Assembly (NCBI GenBank): GCA_020444165.1 | Contig: JAHLLK010000001.1 | Location: 1-64,000 of the forward strand | Length of the DNA stretch: 64,000 nucleotides | From: Deltaproteobacteria bacterium | GTDB lineage: Bacteria > Desulfobacterota > Desulfarculia > Desulfarculales > Desulfarculaceae | Direction: 5' to 3' | Part shown: in pieces, positions 52,449 to 62,704 of the stretch | How the letters are laid out: the number at the start of each line of letters is the position of its first letter | How positions within the stretch are numbered: the stretch's first letter is position 1 | Position numbers and translations under genes: made by a program | The notes under the pieces: model-generated | Seen by the model: the letters and a program-made list of their open reading frames with translations, nothing else | Databases searched by the model: none | Told to the model about the DNA's origin: nothing

Positions 52449-53527
52449 GCTCTACCCCTTCCGCCCGCGGCCAGGTCCGCCAAGATCGCCGCCGCCTGCC
52501 GGGCCCCGCCCCGGGGCCGCGGAGCCTGCCGCCGGGCGGCGGCCGCGGCCCACACCTCCGGCTCCTGGGACCATAGCCGTCCCGGCGCCACCCCCCAGGC
52601 CCCGCCCCAGGCCCGGGCCGCCGCCTCCAGGGCCGGGTTCTCCGGCCAGGCCGGGCGTTCTTCAAAAAGGATCGGCGTGCCCGTGGCCAGGCAGGTGGCC
52701 AAAAGGCTGTAGCCCAGTTTGCCCACCACCAGATCCACCGAGGCGGTCACGTCGGCATGGGGGAACTCCCCGGGGTCCAGCTTCTGGTAGCCTGGCAGGT
52801 CCAGTTGGTGCTCCAGACCCACCAGGCGCCAGCCCGGCGGCACGCGCCAGGCGGGCAGCCGGTCGCCGCCGTACACCCCCAGGTAGACCAGGGCCAGTTT
52901 CTCGCCCGGACCCAGGCCCAGGCCCCGGCGGAAAGAGGGGCCCAGGTCGCGGCCGGCCGGGGCGATCAGCTCCACCTCGCGGGTGCGCCCGTCAAAGGCG
53001 AAATCCATCGACAAGGGCGGCCGCAGGTGCAGGTCCAGGGCCTGGTAAGCCTCCGCCACCTGGGGCAGGCAGGCGGCCAGGCCCGGCTCCGCCGCGGCCA
53101 GGCCGGCGTAGATCTCCCGCCAGGTGAAGGAGGCCAGGAGCACGGCCGCGAGCCCGGCCCGGCGGGCGGCCACCAGGGGCAAAAACCCCGAGTCGGCCAC
53201 CACCACCCCGGCCCCGCCCCCGGCCAGGCGCGCGGCTTCGCTCTCCACCAGGCGTTTCCGGTCGGCCAGGAGCTGCTCTACGGCCCGGCGGGTGGCGGCC
53301 AAGTCCACCCCCAAGGGTCCGGCCATGCGGCAGCCCACGTCCAAAGCCAGGGGAAGATAGCGGAAGGGGCGGACGAGGCTCCACTGGAAAAAGGCCGCGG
53401 GCAGGGGGCAGGCCACCTCCAGTTCCACCGCGGGGGGCAGCTCGGCCATGACCTGGACCGCGCGCACCGCGTGGCCATAGCCGTGGCCGGAAATGTGGAA
53501 CACCACCTTGGGGCGCAGAGCCGCCAT
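52445..53527 (-). CDS. GT-B-like glycosyltransferase (arabinokinase-N-type)
   Basis: The 360-residue protein begins VVFHISGHGYGHAVRAVQVM. This is the start typical of MurG-like glycosyltransferases and of the N-terminal domain of L-arabinokinase-type proteins. The C-terminal half has VDLVVGKLGYSLLATCLATGTPILFEERP, a nucleotide-sugar-binding region. No kinase domain follows. The ATG at 53527 matches the family start. It is divergent from the molybdopterin enzyme and its 3' end overlaps the multi-PAS kinase by the stop codons. Substrate unknown. Confidence 0.8.
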   Translation of the reverse strand: MAALRPKVVFHISGHGYGHAVRAVQVMAELPPAVELEVACPLPAAFFQWSLVRPFRYLPLALDVGCRMAGPLGVDLAATRRAVEQLLADRKRLVESEAARLAGGGAGVVVADSGFLPLVAARRAGLAAVLLASFTWREIYAGLAAAEPGLAACLPQVAEAYQALDLHLRPPLSMDFAFDGRTREVELIAPAGRDLGPSFRRGLGLGPGEKLALVYLGVYGGDRLPAWRVPPGWRLVGLEHQLDLPGYQKLDPGEFPHADVTASVDLVVGKLGYSLLATCLATGTPILFEERPAWPENPALEAAARAWGGAWGVAPGRLWSQEPEVWAAAAARRQAPRPRGGARQAAAILADLAAGGRGRA

Positions 53528-53725
53528 GGCCTCTCCGGAAACAGAAGGAGAGGCGATGCTAACCCTCGCCGCCGAGGGTGTCAACTCCCGGGGGCGGCCC
53601 GCGCCGGCGGGGAATTTGGTTGCCAGGGCGGGGCGGCTCCTGCCACAAAATATAGACGGGGGGTGGGCCGCGCGCCGGACCGGGGCGAGGCTGGAGCCCC
53701 CGGGCCAGCCCCAGGAGGAGGAAGC

Positions 53726-55864
53726 ATGCCGCCCCAGACTGAACAGGTGGTGAGGAGCGCCTGCCGCGGATGCCACGGGGTCTGCCAGGTGCTGGTGCAC
53801 CTGCGGGAGGGCCGGGTGGTCCGGGTCACGGGCGACCCCGCCAGCCCCACCAGCCGGGGCTATCTCTGCCCCAAGGGCGCTGCCGCGCCGGAGCTCCTGT
53901 ATCATCCCGACCGGCTCACCCGGCCGCTCCGGCGGGTGGGCCAGCGGGGGGAGGGCCGCTGGCGGCCCGTGACCTGGGCCGAGGCCCTGGGCGAGATGGC
54001 TGAGCGCTTCGGCGGGATCAAGGACGAAAGCGGCGCCGAGTTCCTGGCCATCATGCAAGGCACCGGGCGGCCCTATAGCGAGTTCACCCTGCGCTTTGCC
54101 AACGCTTTCGGCACCCCCAACTTCGTGAGTCCCGGGCACCTCTGCTACCTGCCCCGGGTCATCGCCAGCCAGATCACCCTGGGTGGCCTGCCGGTGGCGG
54201 ACATCTACGGCCAGGGCGGCCAGATGCCCCGCACCGTGCTCCTCTGGGGCTGCAATATCACCGCCACCGGGGCGGCCGACGGCATGTGCGGCAACCTGCT
54301 GGCCCGGGCGCTGCAACAAGCTGAGCGGGTGATGGTGGTGGATCCCCGCCGGATCGGGCCCACGGAAAAGGCCCGGCCCTGGCTGGCCCTCCGGCCGGGC
54401 AGCGACCTGGCCCTGGCCCTGGCCATGCTCCACGTGATCATCACCGAGGACCTCTTTGACCACGACTTCGTGACGCGCCATTGCCACGGTTTTGCCGAGC
54501 TGGCCGCCCACGTGGCGCCCTGCACCCCGGCGTGGGCCGCCGGCCCCACCTGGCTGGACCCGGCGGACATCCGCGCGGCGGCCCGGGCCCTGGCCACGGA
54601 ACGCCCGGCCTGTCTGCAATGGGGCAACGGGGTGGACACCCAGCCCCACAGCTTCCAGGCCGCCCGGGCCCTGCTGCTCCTCTTGGCCCTGACCGGCAAT
54701 CTGGACGTGCCGGGCGGCAACGTCTTGTGGGTGCCGCCGGCCGGGGTGCGGCCCAAATCCCCCCTCATCGACCACAGCGTGGCCGGCGACCAGTTCCTGC
54801 CGCCGGAACAAAAAGCGCGCATGATCGGGGCCGGGGATTTCCCCTTTGCCCCGGGCGCCCATCCCCCCACCTTCTGGCAGGCCGTGGCCACCGGCGACCC
54901 CTACCGGGTGCGGGGCCTGTGGGTGGTGGGCTCCAACCCCCTCTCCACCGCCACCCAGGGGGAGCTGGCGGCCCGCGGTCTGCGGGATTACCTGGAGTTC
55001 ACGGTGGTCAGCGACTTCTTCCTGACCCCCACGGCCGAACTGGCCGATCTGGTGCTGCCGGCCGCCACCTGGCTGGAGCAGGACGACGTGGTGAGCCTGC
55101 ACAAGGTCTGGTGCGTCCTGGCCCGCCGGCAGGTGGCCCAGGTGGGCGAGGTGCGGGACGACCGCGACGTGATCCTGGATTTGGCCCACCACCTGGGGCT
55201 CCACGAGGCCTTTCCCTGGCCGGACCGGCAGAACTACCTGGCCTGGCTCCTGGAGCCCGGCGGCTGGAGCTTCGCCGAGTTCTGCGAGCTGGGGATCGTG
55301 CAAGGGGAGATGCGCTACCGCAAATACGAAGAGGCCGGCTTCCCCACCCCCACCGGCAAGTTCGAACTTTTTTCCACCATCATGGCGCACGCCGGAGCCT
55401 CGCCGCTGCCGGTGTTCCGGGGCCTGCCCGGCCCGCCGGAGGCCGGCGCGGCCGGGCAGGGGGAGTATCCCCTGATCCTGGTGAGCGGTTGCAAGCAGCT
55501 TCATTTCTTCCACTCCGAGGGGCGGCAACTCGCCTCCCTGCGGAAAGCCCATCCCGAACCGCGCCTGGACCTGCACCCCGCCACCGCGGCCGGCCTGGGC
55601 CTGGCCGCCGGCGACTGGGCCCGGGTGGAGACCCCCCACGGCCGGGCCTGGTTCCGGGTGCGGCTCAGCGAGGGCCTGGACCCCCGGGTGGTCCACGCGG
55701 AGCACGCCTGGTGGTTCCCGGAGCGTCCGGGCCCGGGGCACGGCTGGCGGGAGAGCAACGTGAACCTGTTGTTCGGCCAGGGTCCCTATGACCCCGAGAC
55801 CGGAGCCGAGCCGCTGAAGTGCTACTGGTGCCGGGTGAGGAAGGGGGCGGGGCCGGCTAATTAA
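53726..55864 (+). CDS. Molybdopterin oxidoreductase with N-terminal [4Fe-4S], acetylene-hydratase-like group
   Basis: The 712-residue DMSO-reductase-family enzyme binds an iron-sulfur cluster through C13, C16, C20 and C48 and a bis-MGD cofactor. A cysteine (C140 in SPGHLCYLPR) is in the position of the Mo/W ligand. The surrounding GTGRPYSEFTLRFANAFGTPN resembles the subgroup that holds acetylene hydratase. However, the residue after the second cluster Cys is His17 rather than the Asp found in acetylene hydratase, so a different reaction is likely. No signal peptide and no partner FeS or membrane subunit is seen, so it would be a cytoplasmic single-subunit enzyme. AGGAGGAGG precedes the ATG. 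Confidence 0.9.
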   Translation: MPPQTEQVVRSACRGCHGVCQVLVHLREGRVVRVTGDPASPTSRGYLCPKGAAAPELLYHPDRLTRPLRRVGQRGEGRWRPVTWAEALGEMAERFGGIKDESGAEFLAIMQGTGRPYSEFTLRFANAFGTPNFVSPGHLCYLPRVIASQITLGGLPVADIYGQGGQMPRTVLLWGCNITATGAADGMCGNLLARALQQAERVMVVDPRRIGPTEKARPWLALRPGSDLALALAMLHVIITEDLFDHDFVTRHCHGFAELAAHVAPCTPAWAAGPTWLDPADIRAAARALATERPACLQWGNGVDTQPHSFQAARALLLLLALTGNLDVPGGNVLWVPPAGVRPKSPLIDHSVAGDQFLPPEQKARMIGAGDFPFAPGAHPPTFWQAVATGDPYRVRGLWVVGSNPLSTATQGELAARGLRDYLEFTVVSDFFLTPTAELADLVLPAATWLEQDDVVSLHKVWCVLARRQVAQVGEVRDDRDVILDLAHHLGLHEAFPWPDRQNYLAWLLEPGGWSFAEFCELGIVQGEMRYRKYEEAGFPTPTGKFELFSTIMAHAGASPLPVFRGLPGPPEAGAAGQGEYPLILVSGCKQLHFFHSEGRQLASLRKAHPEPRLDLHPATAAGLGLAAGDWARVETPHGRAWFRVRLSEGLDPRVVHAEHAWWFPERPGPGHGWRESNVNLLFGQGPYDPETGAEPLKCYWCRVRKGAGPAN

Positions 55865-55869
55865 TTTGT

Positions 55870-56158
55870 GAGCGATGCACGGTGCGTCCCGCACCGTGCA
55901 TCTTGGAGTGTTGGCAAAAGCGTGACTCCACCCCAGCAAGCAGAGCTTGCTGGGGGCCCTGGTTTTGCCAAAACTCACAAATTACTCGCCTTTCAGGATC
56001 GCGATTTGGCGGGCCACGCATCCACCCCAAGCAAGTGGAACTTGCTTGGGGTGGATGCGTGGCCCGCTTGCGGCCGATGGCGCACAACCAACCGTCTAAA
56101 TATGAAATAAGCGACTGTTTTAAATACAATATGTTTGTATTTCCCGTGCATCGGCCTC
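55870..56158 (+). mobile_element. Structured MITE-like element, copy E
   Basis: Modules in the same order as copy B. Stem 1 is GATGCACGGTGC (55874-55885) with 55891-55902. Stem 2 is TTGGCAAAA (55911-55919) with 55963-55971, enclosing a perfect nested stem 55931-55941 with 55945-55955. A weak third stem follows. Stem 4 is a perfect 27-bp stem (56009-56035 with 56041-56067). Last is GGCCGATG (56072-56079) with 56149-56156 around a 69-nt AT-rich core that contains an AAATACAA/TTGTATTT hairpin. The terminal repeats share CGATGCACGG. The direct repeat AATTTGTG (55863-55870 and 56159-56166) flanks it. It lies 6 bp after the molybdopterin enzyme stop. Confidence 0.68.
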
Positions 56159-56228
56159 AATTTGTGAAGGAAAATTTGTGCACCAGGGAGGCCGGAGCCC
56201 CCACGGCGCGGGTGGCGGGGGCCGCTTC

Positions 56229-56237
56229 TGCTATAAT
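56229..56237 (+). promoter_or_regulatory. Extended -10 promoter before MarR gene
   Basis: TGCTATAAT is a consensus extended -10 element. No good -35 lies upstream, which fits the extended class. The start would be near 56244, giving a leader of about 180 nt to the chosen start codon. Confidence 0.5.
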
Positions 56238-56426
56238 TGGGGGAATTCCGGGCGGGTAACGCCCGGGGCGGACCCGCGCCGGCGGAAGGTCGGTATTTGG
56301 GTGGCCTGGAGCACCCCCTTACCGTTGGCCAAGGCGGCCGACCGGCAGACCCCTGCCGCGGCGGCCGAGTCCGCAAACCAAATAGACCGGAAGGACCTTT
56401 TGGGGGGCCACCTGAGGGAGGAACCC

Positions 56427-56936
56427 TTGGAACCTGGAGTTTACGACGACAGCATCCTGCGTTCCCTGCGGCGCATGACGCGGGCCATTGACCTGCACAG
56501 CCGGCACCTGGCCGGCGCCTTCCAGCTCACCGGACCGCAGCTCTTTTGCCTGCGCACCCTCCTGCGCCTGGGCCCCCTGCCCCCTTCGGCCTTGGCCCGG
56601 GAGGTCAGCCTCAGCCAGGCCACGGTCACCGGCATCCTGGACCGCCTGGAAAACCGCCATTTGGTGGAGCGGGCGCGCTCTTCCCGCGACCGGCGGCAGG
56701 TGATCGTTTCCGTGACGCCCCAGGGTCAGGAACTCTCCGCGGCCGCGCCGCCTCTGTTGCAGGACAGCCTGGCCCACCATCTGGCCGAGCTGCCGCAGGA
56801 GGAGCAGGCCAACATTGACCAAGTGCTGCGCTGGGTGGTGGAGATGATGGAGACCCCGGAGCTGGCCGCGTCGTCCGCCCTGCCCGCCGGCAGCGCGCCC
56901 CCTTCGCCGGAAGCCGAGCCGCAGCCGCGGGCCTGA
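56427..56936 (+). CDS. MarR-family transcriptional regulator
   Basis: The 169-residue winged-helix regulator has FQLTGPQLFCLRTLLRLGPLPPSALAREVSLSQATVTGILDRLENRHLVERARS, the DNA-binding helix and wing with the RDRR signature (SSRDRRQVIVSVTPQGQEL). The C-terminal helix forms the dimer interface, followed by a Pro/Ala-rich tail of about 20 residues. The TTG at 56427 has GGGAGGAA at good spacing and gives a normal length; a longer in-frame start is GC-rich leader. The regulated genes are unknown; the next genes are on the other strand. Confidence 0.88.
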   Translation: MEPGVYDDSILRSLRRMTRAIDLHSRHLAGAFQLTGPQLFCLRTLLRLGPLPPSALAREVSLSQATVTGILDRLENRHLVERARSSRDRRQVIVSVTPQGQELSAAAPPLLQDSLAHHLAELPQEEQANIDQVLRWVVEMMETPELAASSALPAGSAPPSPEAEPQPRA

Positions 56937-57026
56937 ACCCCCGGGGCCAATGGCGGCCTGGAAGGTACTCGGTCCCCGGCGGGGTGCCGCCGGGGCCGGG
57001 CAGAGGGACCGCGGGGGGATTGGTGC

Positions 57027-57185
57027 CTAGAACAAGGCGTAAATAAAGGGCGCCACGGCGGAGCCCTCGGTCAAGACGATCAAGGCCCCCATTACCACCA
57101 GCACCACCACGATGGGCAAGAGCCAGAATTTCTTCCGCTCCCGCAGAAAATCCCAGAACTGTCCCAGGATGGATATCTTGGACAT
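57027..57185 (-). CDS. DUF5989 small membrane protein
   Basis: The 52-residue single-helix protein reads MSKISILGQFWDFLRERKKF followed by a hydrophobic helix (WLLPIVVVLVVMGALIVL) and a short periplasmic tail TEGSAVAPFIYALF. This is the DUF5989 pattern (ERKK[FY]WLLP). It lies 18 bp after the SxtJ-like gene and is the last gene of the carbamoyltransferase run, the usual place for this family. It probably assembles with the SxtJ-type protein at the membrane. Function unknown. Confidence 0.85.
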   Translation of the reverse strand: MSKISILGQFWDFLRERKKFWLLPIVVVLVVMGALIVLTEGSAVAPFIYALF

Positions 57186-57203
57186 GATAGTATCCGCTTT
57201 CTT

Positions 57204-57631
57204 TCAGTGCAGCTTGTCGCTCTGCTCCGGCCGGTAGCTCGCCGGATCGCGGCGGTGCCAATAACTCTCCCGGTCGCCCATTTTGAGATCCAGAAAGTCT
57301 TTGCCCACCAAACGGGCCACCAGGCTCACCGGGGTCAGCACCAGGTAGAACACCAGGGTGAGGAGCAGGCGGGACATGAAGTAGCCCAGCACGGCCGCCA
57401 GACTCATCCAGACCAGATACAGGGGGGTGAGCCCCCGGGGCCAGAGGAGGCCCAGGCCGCCGGTGAGCCCGGCGGCCCCCGCGAACCAGGGCCACCAGAC
57501 GCTACCCTTCCAGAACAACAGTCCGGCCAAAAGCCCCAGGATCACCAGGAAGGTGAGGCCCAGCTTGCGGCACTCGGCGTGGCTGGGGTCCAAGGCCCGG
57601 ATCTGCCCGGATATTTCTTGCCAGGCGCCCA

Positions 57632-57632
<1 letters not shown>
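57204..57632 (-). CDS. SxtJ-family membrane protein
   Basis: The 142-residue protein has about three membrane segments (LGLTFLVILGLLAGLLFW, WWPWFAGAAGLTGGLGLLW, TPLYLVWMSLAAVLGYFMSRLLLTLVFYLVLTP), then GKDFLDLKMGDRESYWHRRD at the C-terminus. The WH-R-D end and layout match SxtJ-type proteins encoded beside carbamoyltransferases. The ATG overlaps the carbamoyltransferase stop by one base, so the two are translationally coupled. It is thought to be a membrane partner, but no activity is known. Confidence 0.88.
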
Positions 57633-59452
<1,820 letters not shown>

Positions 59453-59642
59453 GAAGAGCCTCCCACCGCAACCCTGGCTGGAAAAACTGAAACGTCCTCC
59501 AGTTTAGTTGAGGGTCGGCTATTGTGCAATGGACATCGGCCCAGCGGCACAGGGCTGCATTTATGTCGCCAAATTTTAAACGAGGTTTTTTTTAATATGG
59601 GGCCAGGAACCTCGGCCCGGCGGGCCGAGGCCGAGGGGCGGC

Positions 59643-60542
59643 TCAGGTCCCGGTTTTGCGGTTCCGGCGGCCGGACTCCCGGGAGGGCGGCGGCGCCAGA
59701 CAGAGCCGGCCGGCGGATTCGGCCGGCAGGCCCCAGCGGCCCTGTTTGGAACGGTTGGCCAAGAGGCGGTACAACAGGGGGCGGCGATGGGGAAAGATGC
59801 TCTCCTCCTCCCGCCAGCGGGTGGTGGCGGCCGGGTCGATCTCCACCTCCAGCACGCATTCCTCGGTCCCGGCCCGCACCAGCTCCTCGCCGTGGGGGTC
59901 GATCACCGCGCTGTGCCCGGCAAAAAAGGGCCCCGGCCGGTTGGCGTAGATCACGTGCACCTGGTTGAAGATGGCGGCGCCCACCATACGCCGCAGCATG
60001 TAGCGGGGGGCAAAGCTGGCCGGCACGGCCGAGATGTTCACGATGATCTCGGCGCCCCGGAGGGCCAGCACCCGCCAGACTTCCTGAAAGGCCGCATCGA
60101 AACAAATGTTGACGCCGATGCGGCCCAAGGGGGTTTCAAACACCTTGAGCCGGCGTCCGGGCAGGAAATGCTCGGTCCAGTGCACATGGGTCTTCTGATA
60201 TTGTTGCACCCCCCGGGCGTCCACGTAGGCGGCCACGTTCTGGTAAGCGTCGCCTTGACGGTGCAGCTCGCCCAGGATCACCCGGGCGTCCTGTTTCCGG
60301 ATGAAGCCGTGGACTTCCTGGAATATTTGCTGCTTAACCGCCATCATCTGCCGGAAAAGAAAGCCCTCCGGTTTCTGGTCCGAGGGGTGCCCATGGAGAA
60401 TCAGCTCGGGAAAAACGATGAGATCTGCCTGGCGATGTTCCAGGATTATCTCCTTCAGCTTGGCGAGATGCCCCGGAACATCATCCGGATGGAAATTGAT
60501 TTGAGCCACGCATATCTTGAATTTTCCACTGGCAGTGGGCAT
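59643..60542 (-). CDS. Carbon-nitrogen hydrolase (nitrilase superfamily)
   Basis: The 299-residue protein has the three catalytic residues of the superfamily: Glu in IVFPELILHG, Lys in YQKTHVHWTE and Cys in IGVNICFDAAF. It hydrolyses an amide or nitrile, and may release ammonia or make an amide bond in reverse. The C-terminal tail (about 270-299) is Arg/Pro-rich and unlike the fold. Here it lies between AsnB and the carbamoyltransferase; with AsnB it could process an amide on the pathway product. That is inference from position. Confidence 0.87.
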   Translation of the reverse strand: MPTASGKFKICVAQINFHPDDVPGHLAKLKEIILEHRQADLIVFPELILHGHPSDQKPEGFLFRQMMAVKQQIFQEVHGFIRKQDARVILGELHRQGDAYQNVAAYVDARGVQQYQKTHVHWTEHFLPGRRLKVFETPLGRIGVNICFDAAFQEVWRVLALRGAEIIVNISAVPASFAPRYMLRRMVGAAIFNQVHVIYANRPGPFFAGHSAVIDPHGEELVRAGTEECVLEVEIDPAATTRWREEESIFPHRRPLLYRLLANRSKQGRWGLPAESAGRLCLAPPPSRESGRRNRKTGT

Positions 60543-60657
60543 GTCACCTTCCCTGGGCGCAGGCGGCAGAAAGTTGGGCGCTTCGCCCTAAAGACGCTAA
60601 GTGATGGGTAGCTGTTTTCCGGCAGGCTAAACGGGCGGCCTGCCGATCAAAACCATC

Positions 60658-60727
60658 AAGTTTTTTTGGGGAAAGGGGGTGTGGGGGAAAACCCCTTTTG
60701 GTTCACAAAAAGAGGTTTTCCCCCACA
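60658..60727. repeat. G-rich stop-codon-linked hairpin repeat, copy 3
   Basis: It begins AAGTTTTTTTGGGG. The stem TGTGGGGGAAAACC (60680-60693) pairs with 60714-60727, with an inner CTTTTG/CAAAAAG tip. It lies 26 bp past the AsnB stop, in the same orientation to the gene as copies 1 and 2. The segment up to CTCCTAGG at the stop codon is also shared with copy 2. Confidence 0.6.
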
Positions 60728-60753
60728 AATTCTCCCATCTCTCCGAAATCCTC

Positions 60754-62394
60754 CTAGGCCGTAGCGGCCAGATTCATGAAGGGCGGCAGGTAGTGGGCGC
60801 GGATTTCCTCTTCCATGCTCTGCAAGAACATCCGGGCCGCCATCTTGCCGTAGGGCTCTTCGCCGTAGCGGTAGAGGCTGCCCTTGTCGGCCTCCAGGTT
60901 CTTGGCGGCGAGTTTGGTGTCCACCAGGTTGCCCACCCGCCGGGTGGCGATGTTCTCGATGATCTGATGGATGCCCGAGCCGGACTGGGCCGGGTCTTTC
61001 CGGCGGAAGGCCAGGTAGGCCGGCACGCCCAGCTCCACCGCGGCCTGGCGGTGCACCCTTTTGCGGAGCATGTCCCCCGAGCCTTCCAGTTTGAGGCGGG
61101 GTGAAACCCGCATGGCGAAGGTGATGACATCGCGGTCCAGGTAGGGGGCGCGCAGCTCGATGGAGTGGGCCATGGTCAGCTTGTCTTCCCGCTCCAGGGT
61201 GTCGGTGTAGAGCAGGGTGAGGTCCTGCCACAGCTTTTCGTGCAGCCGGAGATAGCCGTTTTCCTCCAGCACGTCGTTGTACCAGGGGTAGCCCGCGAAC
61301 AGCTCGTCCGCGGCCTGACCGGTGAACATCACCCGGATGCCGTCCCGGGCGGCCAGGCGGGCGGCCAGGTACATGGGGATGGCCACTTCCACCTGCAACA
61401 GGCCGCATTCCTCCACGTTACGGATTACCTCCGGCAGGAGTTCCTCCACCAGGGCTTCGTCGATGATGCTGGTCTTCAGCTCCAGACCCAGGTCGCGAGC
61501 CACCTCGCGGGCGGCGTGCACGTCGGCGGAATCAGCCGTGCCGGTGCAGTAACACACCACGTTCTTGCCTTCCCGCATCAGGAGATTGGCCACCAGGACC
61601 GAGTCGATGCCGCCGGAAAAGATCACCCCCAACGTGCTTTCTTCCAGGCCGGTCAGCCTTTTGTTAACCGCCTGGATCAGGGTTTCCTTGTACCCCTCCA
61701 CCGCCACGCGGAAGTCCACGATATCGATTTGGGGCATCTGCAAGGTAAAGGAGGGATGCACGAAAACCCCTTGCGGTTGCACGTGCAGGATCTGGCCGGG
61801 ATAGAGGCGTTCAGGCTCGCGTTTGTTGTTCCACAGGGCCTTCTTTTCCGAGGCGAAATAGAACACGCCATCGTTTTGCAGGTAGTAGAGGGGCTTTTTC
61901 CCCACGGGATCCCGGGCCACTACCAGGGACTCGCCATCGGTCACGGCCAAGGTGTACATGCCGTCCAAAAGCCCCAGCACCTTGTGCACCGCGTCCAGGA
62001 GATCGCCTTGGTAGGCCTCCTCCAAAAGATGCACCACCACTTCGCTGTCGCTGGTGGTCTTTATGTTGTGCTTCCGGTACAGGAGAGTGCGCAATTTCTG
62101 GTAGTTGTAGATCTCGCCATTGTGGATCAGGATCAGCTTGCCGTCACAGGAAGTGTAGGGCTGGGTGGTCTTTTCGCTGCCCACAATGCGGAGCCGTGAG
62201 TGTCCCAGGGCGATGTGGCTGTCTGCCAACAAAACGTCATGCAACTCTGCCACCTGTTCCGCCCTATGGCAGCACTGATCCAGGGAAACTCCATGGGTGT
62301 CCGGCCCGCGATGAGCCATTTTGCCAAGCATGTCGTACACGTCATTGGAGGGCCTTTTGCCTTGAAGGGCGAAATGCCCGCAGATGGTGCACAT
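60754..62394 (-). CDS. asnB: Glutamine-hydrolysing asparagine synthetase-like protein
   Basis: The 546-residue class-II amidotransferase/ATP-pyrophosphatase has its nucleophile Cys2 in MCTICGHFAL; the usual MCGI start is altered to MCTICG. The glutaminase motifs MAHRGPDTHG, LGHSRLRIVG and NGEIYNY follow. The synthetase has the PP-loop SGGIDS and EMRELFAGYP-like GQAADELFAGYPWYND. I chose the ATG at 62394, not 62400, because AAGGAA is correctly spaced and Cys must follow Met. In such clusters AsnB relatives often amidate a sugar acid or peptide rather than aspartate. It ends in the G-rich hairpin repeat. Confidence 0.92.
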   Translation of the reverse strand: MCTICGHFALQGKRPSNDVYDMLGKMAHRGPDTHGVSLDQCCHRAEQVAELHDVLLADSHIALGHSRLRIVGSEKTTQPYTSCDGKLILIHNGEIYNYQKLRTLLYRKHNIKTTSDSEVVVHLLEEAYQGDLLDAVHKVLGLLDGMYTLAVTDGESLVVARDPVGKKPLYYLQNDGVFYFASEKKALWNNKREPERLYPGQILHVQPQGVFVHPSFTLQMPQIDIVDFRVAVEGYKETLIQAVNKRLTGLEESTLGVIFSGGIDSVLVANLLMREGKNVVCYCTGTADSADVHAAREVARDLGLELKTSIIDEALVEELLPEVIRNVEECGLLQVEVAIPMYLAARLAARDGIRVMFTGQAADELFAGYPWYNDVLEENGYLRLHEKLWQDLTLLYTDTLEREDKLTMAHSIELRAPYLDRDVITFAMRVSPRLKLEGSGDMLRKRVHRQAAVELGVPAYLAFRRKDPAQSGSGIHQIIENIATRRVGNLVDTKLAAKNLEADKGSLYRYGEEPYGKMAARMFLQSMEEEIRAHYLPPFMNLAATA

Positions 62395-62704
62395 CACCAT
62401 TTCCTTCCCGGCCTGACGTTCGCCAAAAGGAGGCGCTCCCGCCCGGCCGCTTGCTTTGGGCGCCCGGAAGCTTTGCCCCTATGACAAGTCATCCGGCCGC
62501 AAGAAAAAAAGGCCCCTCACCGCGCGCGAGCGGAGGTTATGGGCCGTAGAAAATTAAGCATAAAGATGATTAGAATCGAAATTGATGATTTGAGGGTAGC
62601 ACAAGGCCGCGGGGCGCGCAACCCGCCGACGGCGGAGGCGGCCCCTCCGGGGCCAGTTCAGAGCCCGGTGGGGGGGAGAAAAAGAGGGGAGGAGCCAAGG
62701 GCGC
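62395..62704. other. Intergenic region between glycosyltransferase and AsnB
   Basis: No gene is supported. A GGCCCC/GGGGCC hairpin near 62639-62653 may end the glycosyltransferase transcript, but it has no U-tract. The stretch 62540-62605 is unusually AT-rich for the region and probably holds the AsnB promoter. Confidence 0.4.
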
